This document shows, one piece after another, positions 19,035 through 27,939 of a stretch of DNA of 64,000 nucleotides. A model generated the notes under the pieces. That model did no database searches. It saw only the letters and a program-made list of their open reading frames with translations, and was not told the origin of the DNA. The stretch spans positions 124,001 to 188,000 of the forward strand of contig NZ_JANUXY010000005.1 in NCBI RefSeq assembly GCF_024814435.1. The letters are read 5' to 3'. The position numbers were made by a program, and so were the translations under genes. Position 1 is the first letter of the stretch. The number at the start of each line of letters is the position of its first letter. The DNA comes from Staphylococcus americanisciuri (GTDB taxonomy: Bacteria > Bacillota > Bacilli > Staphylococcales > Staphylococcaceae).

Positions 19035-20148
19035 TGCCCATTCCTCCCCCTATACCCATTGTCGCAATCGTTAATGGGCAGTCTGTCATATAAAACAAGC
19101 GTGTCACTAGGATTGCACCACTCGCACTATACGGGTGACCAATCGCAATAGCCCCTCCGTAGCGGTTTAACTGTGTCGGCTGAATTTCAAGTGCCCGTTG
19201 AGAGGCTAGCACTTGTGATGCAAAAGCCTCGTTCAACTCAACAGCATCTATATCCGACATCTTCAAGTTTTGTTCTTCTAAAATACGCGACACGGCTGGA
19301 ACAGGCCCAATCCCTAATAGCTTGGGATCAACACCCTTTATCGCATAATCTTTGAACTGTAAGCCTTCCGTAATCCCCAACGATAAGGCATATTGTTTCG
19401 ACATAACAACCACGAGCGCAGCACCGTCGTTTTTCGCACAACAATTACCAACCGTGACAGTGCCATCGGGATAAATAGGTTTGAGGCGTGCTAATCGGTC
19501 TAATCGAATATGTCTACGCATTCCTTCATCTTGTGTCATCCATTCACCATTCACTTTAAGTGACAACATTTCATCTGTTAACTTACCCGAGTCATATGCT
19601 CTGACAGTCTTTATGTAACTGTCATAAGCAAATTGGTCTTGAGCCACACGAGAAATATCATATGCATATGCAACATTATCTGCCGCTTCAATCATCGTTG
19701 GATCTTGTCCTTCTGGCGCAAATGCAGCACGCTCATAAAACTGTGGTGGTTCGGTTGGATAAAGTGACGTTGGGCGTTTCATCTTCCATGGCGCACGACT
19801 TGTACTTTCCACACCACCAGCCAGATAGCAATGACCTGCCCCTGCTTCGACCATGCGACAAGCGAGATGAATGGCTTCAAGTCCTGAGCCACATTGTCGA
19901 TCCACTGTCACACCCGGTATCGATAAATCCAATCCTGCTGATAACAAGCTTTTCCGTGCAATATTGCCACCATTTCCGACAATATTCCCTAAAATCACAT
20001 CATCCAATTGTTGCCAATCAATAGGTAATGACTCTTGAAAATGTTGAATTAATGGTTTCAACAAATCTTCAGGTTCCCATTGATGTAACCTGCCACCATA
20101 TCGGCCAATCGGTGTTCGCTTCGCTGCAACAATGACTGCTTCATTCAT
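18988..20148 (-). CDS. vraB: VraB, acetyl-CoA C-acetyltransferase (thiolase)-like, lacking the second catalytic Cys
   Basis: A thiolase-fold protein of 386 residues. The nucleophilic Cys86 (VDRQCGSGLEAI), NEAFASQ and GHPYSASGAI blocks are present. The C-terminal motif reads TMGIGGGMG, where canonical thiolases have CxGGGxG. The general-acid cysteine is therefore glycine (codon GGT at 19054-19056, residue 365). This would impair normal Claisen condensation or thiolysis. The start is set by the ATGA overlap with vraA and by AGGGGG; an ATG two codons upstream has poor spacing. Confidence 0.88.
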   Translation of the reverse strand: MNEAVIVAAKRTPIGRYGGRLHQWEPEDLLKPLIQHFQESLPIDWQQLDDVILGNIVGNGGNIARKSLLSAGLDLSIPGVTVDRQCGSGLEAIHLACRMVEAGAGHCYLAGGVESTSRAPWKMKRPTSLYPTEPPQFYERAAFAPEGQDPTMIEAADNVAYAYDISRVAQDQFAYDSYIKTVRAYDSGKLTDEMLSLKVNGEWMTQDEGMRRHIRLDRLARLKPIYPDGTVTVGNCCAKNDGAALVVVMSKQYALSLGITEGLQFKDYAIKGVDPKLLGIGPVPAVSRILEEQNLKMSDIDAVELNEAFASQVLASQRALEIQPTQLNRYGGAIAIGHPYSASGAILVTRLFYMTDCPLTIATMGIGGGMGNAALFERWSHRNTIR

Positions 20149-21503
20149 TGCCATGCCCCCTGTTCATATAAAAGTTGCGCTGCCCGTCTCGATACTTTTC
20201 CACTTGATGTGCGTGGCAGTTTAGGCACACATATCAACTTCGATGGTAATTCATAACGTGATAAGACATCTTCTAATTGTTCACGCACTACACGATACGT
20301 TAATTGTGTATCGCCTTCATACAATGCAAGTGCTAACTCCCCAAACTTTTGATGTTGTTGACGTATAACAATGACCTCATCAATCCCTGTTATCGTTTTA
20401 AGAGCCTGTTCAATTGTAAATAATGAAATATTTTTCCCACCAATAATCATGCGGTCTTGTATACGACCGTGTAAATAGAGAATATCTCCTTCAACTGAGG
20501 CGTAGTCACCCGTTTCAATCCATTCAGGTAACACGTCTCCAACATATCCAGAGAACGTCATTGGACTTTTAACCATTAACATACCTATGCCTTGTGCATT
20601 TGGTTGATCAATCTTTACATTCACACTTGGAAACAAATGCCCAACTGATTGAAGTGGTGCCGTTTGATTACGGTTCACACTAATAAAACTTGCTTCAGAC
20701 GTGCCAAAAAATTCATAAACAGTCGTTGTTGGTAACTTTATTTTTAGCTTTTCGTGCAATTGTGACGACAACTTATCTCCCGTCACAAACATATAGGCAA
20801 TATACGCATTGCTTGTTAACCCTTGTACCCAGTCATGCACCATCGTCGGCACAAGAAACAGACTACATGGACGTGCCAATCTTTCAATCACATGTTGACA
20901 TTGTTGGACATCATAATTATTTTGACCAATAAACGTCCTCCCATAAAACAAGGCATATACAAGTACATACAACGTTAAAGAATGGGCATATGGACCGAGC
21001 GCCGCCATCGTAGGACATTGCGCAATAACATGTTTTGCTAACAATCGTTCATTTTCTTCAAAAGAGGCAATCCATGAAGCCTCATCCCGATAAAAAGCTT
21101 TAGGCAATCCCGTTGTTCCAGATGTAAATCCAATATGTAGTAAATGAGAGCACTCATGAGATACACCTTGATAAGTCGTTACTTGTAACCCTGTATCATC
21201 CCAAATATAAGCAATATCATATTTTTTATACAGTGCTTCACAACGTTGTGCTCCCCAATGTGGATCCATCACACACGGTGTGGCACCTTTACGCAATAAT
21301 GCTAAATACGCTACAACAAAGGTTTCTACTTTCTCAAACGACAAAGCAACATCACAAGCGACACAAGTATCTGGTAACATCACCATTGCTTGATTCACTT
21401 TTGTCCATAGTTCATCATAAGTTATTGATATATCGTCAATACATAGTGCGACTGCTTGCGGCTCGTTTTTGGCATACTGTTCAATACGTTTTAATAGTTC
21501 CAT
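20145..21503 (-). CDS. vraA: VraA, acyl-CoA synthetase/AMP-binding enzyme
   Basis: Adenylate-forming ligase predicted to activate a carboxylic or fatty acid to its CoA thioester. Visible motifs are the P-loop-like FTSGTTGLPKAF (about residue 127), YEFFGTSEAS, the ETGDYA ... GRIQDRMIIGGKNIS hinge region, and the catalytic-lysine motif PRTSSGKVSR near the C-terminus. At 452 residues it is shorter than typical long-chain ligases (over 500). It is first gene of the vraA-vraB-vraC-hotdog operon. Substrate is unknown. Confidence 0.88.
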   Translation of the reverse strand: MELLKRIEQYAKNEPQAVALCIDDISITYDELWTKVNQAMVMLPDTCVACDVALSFEKVETFVVAYLALLRKGATPCVMDPHWGAQRCEALYKKYDIAYIWDDTGLQVTTYQGVSHECSHLLHIGFTSGTTGLPKAFYRDEASWIASFEENERLLAKHVIAQCPTMAALGPYAHSLTLYVLVYALFYGRTFIGQNNYDVQQCQHVIERLARPCSLFLVPTMVHDWVQGLTSNAYIAYMFVTGDKLSSQLHEKLKIKLPTTTVYEFFGTSEASFISVNRNQTAPLQSVGHLFPSVNVKIDQPNAQGIGMLMVKSPMTFSGYVGDVLPEWIETGDYASVEGDILYLHGRIQDRMIIGGKNISLFTIEQALKTITGIDEVIVIRQQHQKFGELALALYEGDTQLTYRVVREQLEDVLSRYELPSKLICVPKLPRTSSGKVSRRAAQLLYEQGAWQ

Positions 21504-21606
21504 TCGATACTCACTTCTTTGAATACGTTTTCTACCATTTTATCATATTGAGATATAGAAAAAGCCACTGGCTCTATTAACAACCAATGACTTCTTTATA
21601 GTATAT

Positions 21607-22037
21607 TTATTCTAGATTTGCACGATTGACTTGCATTGTTTCTTCACTCACATTCAACTGTGACTGCATATCTCAAATGAAACTGTCTAACAACACTTGG
21701 CACCTTGTCCAAATAATCTAATGTTGTTAAGATCTTTCCACAGTTAAAATTAACAGTACTGATTGTCGCTTTATCCACTAGCAATTATAAATGCATTGTC
21801 GAACCTAAAGCAGACACAATCACCTTATTAAAGGGTAGACGTTATCTTTTCTTCCACAACATACACTTATTATCTGAGCTAGTTTAAACTTATCGCAAAG
21901 CTATTCACAATAAAACTAGCGCATCCTTTTCCTGATATAAAAGCTTGTTGAACAACGTGTTCTGCCAACTCAGCCTCTATCTGCTTGAGTGTTTGCCCAA
22001 GTTCATCTAGGATTAGTTGACAGTTATATAAAAACAT
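21607..22037 (-). pseudogene. hxlB: Decayed hxlB (6-phospho-3-hexuloisomerase)
   Basis: The first 49 codons read MFLYNCQLILDELGQTLKQI ... GKGCASFIVNSFAISLN, then stop at TAG. This matches the start of phosphohexuloisomerases (AGxGRSGxxAxSFAMRL). Further pieces in shifted frames (VYVVEEKITSTL, VIVSALGST) follow the family order. The extreme end reads SEETMQVNRANLE-stop, very close to the SETMFTHHANLE end of Bacillus HxlB as I recall it. It is also shorter than an intact gene, so it has deletions as well as stops. Confidence 0.75.
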
Positions 22038-22041
22038 CAAA

Positions 22042-22190
22042 TCAGTCTTCTATCGCTTCACGACATTGTTTAGCCGCTTCACATGAATCATCTGTATTCG
22101 CAATCCCGTCGTTCACAATGAAATAATGATTGTTGTATACTTTTATCCAACAATTTTTTCAGACGTGTTATTTATAAAAAATGGACAACC
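22042..22190 (-). pseudogene. Truncated hps remnant (3-hexulose-6-phosphate synthase C-terminus)
   Basis: Only the last codons survive: HYFIVNDGIANTDDSCEAAK then QCREAIED-stop, 4 bases before the hxlB remnant. This fits the C-terminal VVGGxITxxxxPxxAA region of HPS. The frame is lost at about 22150, next to the end of the ABC-F gene. Order and spacing match hps-hxlB. Identification rests on a short match plus context. Confidence 0.55.
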
Positions 22191-22195
22191 GACAA

Positions 22196-23662
22196 CTAAT
22201 ATTTTATTTTACCGTCTTCAATCCGCCATACCAATGTCGCAACTTGGTCTATAAATTTTTGATCGTGTGATGTAAAAATAACCGTCCCTTTATAACTTTT
22301 TAAAAGCCTTTCCAGTGCTTCAATCGTATGCACATCTAAAAAATTCGTCGGTTCATCTAAAATCAAAATATTCGATGGTTCTACTAACAACTTCGCAATA
22401 CTTATCTTTGTTGATTCTCCACCACTTAACTCATTTATTTTCTTATGATTTAATGTTCTTTCATCAAACCCTAAATTAATCAAAATATTTCTAATGAATT
22501 CTGTATGATAGTATGTGTTTTCTCCTAGGTAAGTCAGAATGCTTTGATTACTTTTGGGGATATAGTCCATTTGGTTATACACTTTAATCTTCGCATTTTG
22601 AGAAATGGTAATCCCTGCTTGTTCATTCACAATATAATGTAATAGCGATGTTTTTCCTACACCATTGTCTCCAACTATCGCAAGACGCTCACCTTTTGGT
22701 ACTTGAAAACGTACACCATCAAATAATGTTTTATCGCCAAGTTTCAGATAAATATCTTGTCCCATAATTGGAAAATTATTATGCATTTCTAAACTTTTGA
22801 TTGTGGGGAACTCAATGTGTCGTTCTTCCTGTAACGCTGTTTCTTTTCCAATTTTTTTGATACGTTGTTCAATATGCTTCATATTTTTGAACATATTTTT
22901 TTGAACCGTATCTTTTTGCTTAGAAGCCGCCAAGCGATTAGGTTTTATATTTTTCTTCTTACTTTTCTGACTCGCTTCACCGACTTTTTCTGCCTTTTTT
23001 TGCTTATCTTCAAGTGCTGCCATTAACCGTTCTTTTTCTTTACGCTTTTTATCATTTTCATGTTCAATATACGCAATTTGTTCTTCTTTTTGTTCTATAT
23101 ACGCATCATAATTTCCTGAAAAAACTTCAATTGTATGATCATTAATTTCCCATACTTTCGTTGCTAACGCATTGATAAAAGCTCTGTCATGACTTACAAA
23201 AATCAGTAACCCATAATAATATTTAAGATAATCAATCAGCTGTTGAATACCTTGTGCATCCATGTGTGTGGTCGGCTCATCTAACAATAAGCCTTCTGAA
23301 TAAGATGATAATGTGTGCGTTAAGCTTAATTTACGCTTCTCACCACCACTTAGTTGGTGCCATTCATTTTCAGGAACCTTCAACTCCGACAACATTTTAA
23401 AATCCAAATCGTCTGAATTAGATACTGAATTGTTCGTCTCCAATTGCGACATATAATTGAAGTGTACATGTCTTTCAATATGACCTTGGGTAGGGATTAT
23501 AGCACCATATATTAACTTTAATAATGTACTTTTCCCAACACCATTTCCCCCTACAATCGCAATCCTTTCATCTTTGTACGCTGTTAAATGTTCAAATGAA
23601 AAAACATCTTGGGTATCGTATGTTACTTTAATGTGATCCATTCTAATAGCTAAATCACTCAT
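22196..23662 (-). CDS. ABC-F ATPase, Msr/Vga-type candidate ribosome protection protein
   Basis: Two ABC domains and no membrane segment, 488 residues, the same length as MsrA. Walker A: GGNGVGKST and GDNGVGKTS. Signatures: LSGGEKRKLSLTH and LSGGESTKISIAK. Walker B: LLLDEPTTHMDA and LILDEPTNFLDV. The inter-domain linker (about residues 195-285) is long, basic and coiled-coil-like, as in antibiotic-resistance ABC-F proteins that act at the ribosomal peptidyl-transferase centre or exit tunnel. It lies 39 bases behind an ABC exporter in one operon. The drug or peptide countered is unknown. Confidence 0.8.
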   Translation of the reverse strand: MSDLAIRMDHIKVTYDTQDVFSFEHLTAYKDERIAIVGGNGVGKSTLLKLIYGAIIPTQGHIERHVHFNYMSQLETNNSVSNSDDLDFKMLSELKVPENEWHQLSGGEKRKLSLTHTLSSYSEGLLLDEPTTHMDAQGIQQLIDYLKYYYGLLIFVSHDRAFINALATKVWEINDHTIEVFSGNYDAYIEQKEEQIAYIEHENDKKRKEKERLMAALEDKQKKAEKVGEASQKSKKKNIKPNRLAASKQKDTVQKNMFKNMKHIEQRIKKIGKETALQEERHIEFPTIKSLEMHNNFPIMGQDIYLKLGDKTLFDGVRFQVPKGERLAIVGDNGVGKTSLLHYIVNEQAGITISQNAKIKVYNQMDYIPKSNQSILTYLGENTYYHTEFIRNILINLGFDERTLNHKKINELSGGESTKISIAKLLVEPSNILILDEPTNFLDVHTIEALERLLKSYKGTVIFTSHDQKFIDQVATLVWRIEDGKIKY

Positions 23663-23701
23663 ATTATCCCCCCTTGTTTCTATTAAAACCGCATACTGAT
23701 A

Positions 23702-25282
23702 TCATACTTTTCTTTCAATATATTCAGAAAAATTAAGTTTAAAGTCAAATTCTTCTTGTATACCCACTGGTGTATGATGCGAAATGATAATAATAGTTCT
23801 CTGTTCAATTGCCATAAGCATCTGCCAGAACTTTTGACTCGTATGCGCATCTAAATTAGATGTCGGTTCATCAAAGATTAATGTTTTCTTACCAGACATA
23901 AGCCCTCTAAGTAATAACACACGCCTTTTTTCACCACTTGATAAATTGCCAATTTGTTGCTCGTTAATAACTTTTTCTGGCAATAACTGCTTCATATACT
24001 TATATTCTGCCTCGGTATAGTCTGTTTTAAACAATATGTTATAAACAACTGACGTATTAAATAACGCGTTATCCGTCAAAATGTAAGAAATATCATCAAA
24101 TACATACGTCTGTTGATTTAAAACTTGATAATCATAGTTAATGGTGCCTGTATAGTTTGAGTTCATCCCTAAAATAGTCTCTAAAAATACAGATTTCCCC
24201 GTCCCACTTTCACCAGTAATCAGATACTTTTTATTCGGATAAAAAGACATATCTTTATACATTAAAACATTGTTATCAATCGGAATATGTAGATTTTCAA
24301 CCACTAATTTTTCATTAAAAGTCGCATGTACTTCTGTTTCATATTCTTCAGATGTACGCTCTTGTTGTATTTGACATCTCAATTTTTTAGTACTATTAAT
24401 GCTGTTGATACTTCTTGATAGGTTGAGTATTGGCATACTGAGCTGTTCAACTAACCCAAGAAGTGTAATCACCATACCTGGGTTTATGATTTTTTTGTAA
24501 ATCAAAATGACTGAAATCGTCAATATAATGAAGTGAGATAAATATGAAAATAAAGAGTATAACGCATTTAAAGTCGCTTGGTAATTTTTAGATTCTCCCC
24601 AAGCTTCATATTCTTTTTCAACGTTCTTTCTTAACTTTGGGAAAAGTACTGCACTTAAATTAAAAACTTTCATATATTTTAGGTTATCCATTAAGTTTTT
24701 ATAAAAATCCAAGTTCTTCCCTTTTTTGTTATATAGAAGATCTTCTAAAGTGGATAACCTCTCTTTAAAAACTTTGGTAATGAACAAAGGAATAAACATA
24801 AACGCAATAACCACTAGCCCGATATAGACATTAATGTATAATAGTGCAATAGACACAAATAACACCCTGAACGATAAATAAAAGACCGAGAAAAAACTTT
24901 GATAATAGGCGTGTTCTAAACTATCTACTACATTGGTTAGGACATTTAACTTTTTCTCTCTGATACTTTCAATATCTTTAAAATCTTTGACATTTAATAA
25001 CTGTTTACCAATCGAAGCCTTTTGTTTTGAAAATGCTTTTTTAATTAATCGGTTCTCATATAACCATTCCAAATAGTAAAACAGCACTTCTGAAATGACC
25101 ATCACGCCAAACACGACAATGTAAAACGTGACTTTGCTATAGTTATAGTCAATCGCACTTTGAAACAATTCCCCTTTAACAAACTGCATAAAAGTTGCTA
25201 TTAAAGTAGATATTAAAAGAATCAGTATCAAGACAGCTAACTTTGAATTTTTAATATCTAATATCAAATCTTTCTTAAACAT
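23702..25282 (-). CDS. ABC exporter (fused permease and ATPase), peptide/drug-export type
   Basis: 526 residues. The N-terminal half has about six hydrophobic segments; the C-terminal ATPase has Walker A TGESGTGKS, signature LSSGEKRRVLLLRGL, Walker B LIFDEPTSNLDA and switch histidine in IIISHH. There is no N-terminal peptidase domain. It is first gene of a two-gene operon with the ABC-F protein; AT-rich codon use suggests acquisition. Export of, or immunity to, a ribosome-targeting compound is inference; no precursor peptide gene was found beside it. Confidence 0.8.
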   Translation of the reverse strand: MFKKDLILDIKNSKLAVLILILLISTLIATFMQFVKGELFQSAIDYNYSKVTFYIVVFGVMVISEVLFYYLEWLYENRLIKKAFSKQKASIGKQLLNVKDFKDIESIREKKLNVLTNVVDSLEHAYYQSFFSVFYLSFRVLFVSIALLYINVYIGLVVIAFMFIPLFITKVFKERLSTLEDLLYNKKGKNLDFYKNLMDNLKYMKVFNLSAVLFPKLRKNVEKEYEAWGESKNYQATLNALYSLFSYLSHFIILTISVILIYKKIINPGMVITLLGLVEQLSMPILNLSRSINSINSTKKLRCQIQQERTSEEYETEVHATFNEKLVVENLHIPIDNNVLMYKDMSFYPNKKYLITGESGTGKSVFLETILGMNSNYTGTINYDYQVLNQQTYVFDDISYILTDNALFNTSVVYNILFKTDYTEAEYKYMKQLLPEKVINEQQIGNLSSGEKRRVLLLRGLMSGKKTLIFDEPTSNLDAHTSQKFWQMLMAIEQRTIIIISHHTPVGIQEEFDFKLNFSEYIERKV

Positions 25283-25696
25283 TTTACAGTCACCTCGATT
25301 TTATGAAACCTTCCTCCCAAGCAAAAAATACGCTAAATAAAGTATATTATCCCTTCCTCTTCAGTATCATAACATAAAAAAAGTTTATTGATTGAATTTT
25401 CTAAAATTTTTATTTGAGGAAAATTATTAATATACAATTATCTGTCCTAAGGGGCATGAAAATGCAATAACCCTATATGGATAAATGTTGCTGTTCAGCT
25501 TCTGTGATGGCAAGATAGTTATAAGTACCTAGTTTTATTTGTCATATAGCTCCAGCTAAATTGAAATAGCTGTTTTCATTTAACGTACAGTTCGTTGTAT
25601 TTGTGCGTTTTTTTGTATAGAATGACTCATCATACTCCCCTATCACCAAAAGATACAGAACCAAAATATGTTATATTAAATTATGAAAGGGATATA
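25283..25696. other. Intergenic region upstream of the ABC cassette
   Basis: AT-rich DNA carrying the minus-strand leader of the ABC operon (aggtgactgtaaa before its ATG). No coding frame with a ribosome site was seen on either strand. Confidence 0.5.
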
Positions 25697-25972
25697 TTGA
25701 ATGTACAAAAGTTTTCACTTGTCTTGAACATCTAGATAAAGCTGACTTAGAATTTATTCTAAACTCAGGGGGTTTAAAAATATTGCCTAAAGAATATGAT
25801 GTGTATCATATCCAACAATTCGATTACGGTTCAACCATCAATAGAAAATTCTAAAAAAAGACAATCTGAGCCTATCGCTGAACTTATTAAAAGTTTAGCG
25901 ATAGAAAACAAAATGTCGTTAGAAACCACTAGTTTAATTATAGAAAAATACAAAAGAGAAAGGGGTTTTTAA
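25697..25972 (+). pseudogene. Frameshifted small gene preceding the 93-residue membrane protein
   Basis: Frame one has no start codon and reads CTKVFTCLEHLDKADLEFIL then NSGGLKILPKEYDVYHIQQF, ending in TAA at about 25853. The next frame (from ATG 25796/25799) continues NSKKRQSEPIAELIKSLAIE then TSLIIEKYKRERGF and ends 2 bases before the next gene. Either one gene was broken by a frameshift, or only the 57-58 residue second frame is used. No ribosome site supports the second frame. Family not recognised. Confidence 0.4.
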
Positions 25973-25974
25973 TA

Positions 25975-26256
25975 ATGTCCACCTTAACAACTATATTGAC
26001 AGTTATGGGCATAGTTGCATTACAGTATTTTATGGCTAGTAGAAAACACTTCCTATGGGGAGCTATCATTCCGATTGCTTATGTGTTTACGATGATATAT
26101 TTATATCTTTCAAATTATTATAATAGTCTTTTATCTTTTATACTGTTTTTAAGTTTAGGATTGATATTCTTATTTGAAGAGTGGAATCGTGGTCGAAAAG
26201 ATAGAAGAAAAAAAGAAAATAACGAACTAAATAAAATGAAAAAGAAGGATTTGTAA
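25975..26256 (+). CDS. Small membrane protein, unknown function
   Basis: 93 residues with three hydrophobic segments (about 4-22, 27-47, 53-72) and a strongly basic tail (RGRKDRRKKENNELNKMKKKDL) that should face the cytosol. AAAGGGG precedes the ATG. It follows the frameshifted small gene by 2 bases and points away from the ABC/ABC-F operon. I do not recognise it. An immunity or accessory role to the cassette is only a possibility. Confidence 0.6.
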   Translation: MSTLTTILTVMGIVALQYFMASRKHFLWGAIIPIAYVFTMIYLYLSNYYNSLLSFILFLSLGLIFLFEEWNRGRKDRRKKENNELNKMKKKDL

Positions 26257-26453
26257 AAAGTCTAAAGGATATCTCCAAATATTATTGACAGTTATTAGAA
26301 ACTAACAATGCGCGAATCTTCAAAGAAAAACATTAATGCCATACCCTCAAAAAGTGTATATTCATATTATATCAGTCAGATTCAACGATTAAATAAAGAT
26401 TAGATTTAAGGTATAAAGTTTCTATAACTAACATACTCTCATACAGTTCAAAT

Positions 26454-26505
26454 TAAACGCCCTTAACACTCACTTTTCTTCTACTGTGAATGTTAAGGGC
26501 GTTAC
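26454..26505. terminator. Terminator after nagB
   Basis: aacgcccttaaca (26456-26468) pairs exactly with tgttaagggcgtt (26491-26503). Confidence 0.85.
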
Positions 26506-26513
26506 TGTTAAGT

Positions 26514-27245
26514 CTATGATAAATCTGGCATTGCTGCATCATCTACATATACTTCTACGTTTGGGTGTAAATGTAAGATGGTTGCTGGCACGTCTGGTGT
26601 GATATTCCCAGTCGCCAGTTGCGTTATAGCTTCTTTTTTCTGTTCTCCAAATGCTAATAAGATGATACGTTTAGCTTTCATAATAGAACGTAAGCCCATG
26701 GAAATCGCTTGTTTGGGAACATCTGCTTTATCGTCAAAATAACGACTGTTTGCTTCAATTGTACTCTCTGTTAAGTCTACACAATGTGTCACACTATCAA
26801 ATGGCGTACCCGGTTCGTTAAAACCGATGTGTCCGTTTTGTCCGATTCCTAAGATTTGAATATCAACCGGCCCTCGTTCATCTAACAAAGACTCATAGCG
26901 TGCGGCTTCACACTCTGGATCTTCAGCAGCACCGTTCGGCAAATGGCATTTCAATGGATCAAATCCTTCATATTGATCAAACAGAATGTGATTCATATAT
27001 TGATGATAACTCGCTGGATGTTCCGCAGTTAAGCCAATATATTCGTCTAAATTGAACGTTTCAACTTGTGAGACATCCAATTGATTTTTATCCAACAATG
27101 TCACTAATGATTCATACATGTCTAACATCGTACCACCTGTTGCTAGACCTAACTTGCTTTCTTTTTTGTGCAACATCTGTTTATATAACGCTGTCGCTAC
27201 ATAAAAGGATGCTTGTGTTGATGTACCTAAGTTCGTTATTTTCAT
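26514..27245 (-). CDS. nagB: Glucosamine-6-phosphate deaminase
   Basis: Converts glucosamine-6-phosphate to fructose-6-phosphate and ammonia, the last step of amino-sugar catabolism. The 243-residue protein has the LGLATGGTMLDMYESL substrate loop, the catalytic aspartate in VETFNLDEYIGL, and the ILGIGQNGHIGFNEPGTPFDS block. It is the short, non-allosteric Gram-positive form. AGGAGG precedes the start, 10 bases after nanE. From memory, nagB sits at this locus in S. aureus without the upstream PTS/nanE genes. Confidence 0.95.
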   Translation of the reverse strand: MKITNLGTSTQASFYVATALYKQMLHKKESKLGLATGGTMLDMYESLVTLLDKNQLDVSQVETFNLDEYIGLTAEHPASYHQYMNHILFDQYEGFDPLKCHLPNGAAEDPECEAARYESLLDERGPVDIQILGIGQNGHIGFNEPGTPFDSVTHCVDLTESTIEANSRYFDDKADVPKQAISMGLRSIMKAKRIILLAFGEQKKEAITQLATGNITPDVPATILHLHPNVEVYVDDAAMPDLS

Positions 27246-27255
27246 GTCATCCCTC

Positions 27256-27924
27256 CTACTGAATCATACTTACAAAACGTTTAGTAATATCGCGTGGGCG
27301 TGTAATCGCACCGCCTACTACAGACGCATATACACCTTTATCAAACACTACTTTTAACATTTCTGGTGTGATGACATTTCCTTCTGCAATCACTTTTTGA
27401 TTTACATTTTCTAAAACAGCTGTTAAGAAAGCAAAGTCATCCGCATACAATACTTTACCTTGTGTATCTTCTGTATAACCATGCAATGTCGTACCAATAT
27501 AATCGAAGCCTAAACGATCTGCATTTTTCGCTTCTTCTAACGTCGCAATATCTGCCATTATTTCCACTTCAGGAGCTTGGCTTCTAATATACTGCACCAA
27601 GTCTTCTAAAGATTCTGCTGGTCTCTGGCGTAATGTCGCATCTAGTGCAATAACTTCGCAACCACTTTCCAATAATTCATCCACTTCTTTTTTCGTTGCC
27701 GTAATAAAAACAGACGAATGATCATAATCACGTTTCACAATACCGATTACCGGTAAATCAACTTCTTGCTTAATCGCGATAATATCCTCTTTTGTGTTTG
27801 CTCTAATACCAACAGCACCGCCTTCTTTTGCCGCAAGTGCCATTTTACTCATAATAAATGATGAATGTAATGGTTCATCTTCCAACGCCTGACATGATAC
27901 GATTAATCCTTGTGGTAATTTCAT
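27256..27924 (-). CDS. nanE: N-acylglucosamine-6-phosphate 2-epimerase
   Basis: A TIM-barrel enzyme converting ManNAc-6-phosphate to GlcNAc-6-phosphate. The 222-residue sequence shows the family's opening [30 protein letters not shown], the catalytic lysine in [15 protein letters not shown], and the closing [10 protein letters not shown] ... VVGGAITRP phosphate site. Lying between a PTS permease and nagB, it suggests that the imported sugar is N-acetylmannosamine. The other sialic-acid genes (nanA, nanK) are not in this window. Confidence 0.93.
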   Translation of the reverse strand: MKLPQGLIVSCQALEDEPLHSSFIMSKMALAAKEGGAVGIRANTKEDIIAIKQEVDLPVIGIVKRDYDHSSVFITATKKEVDELLESGCEVIALDATLRQRPAESLEDLVQYIRSQAPEVEIMADIATLEEAKNADRLGFDYIGTTLHGYTEDTQGKVLYADDFAFLTAVLENVNQKVIAEGNVITPEMLKVVFDKGVYASVVGGAITRPRDITKRFVSMIQ

Positions 27925-27939
27925 TTGTTTTCTCTCCTT

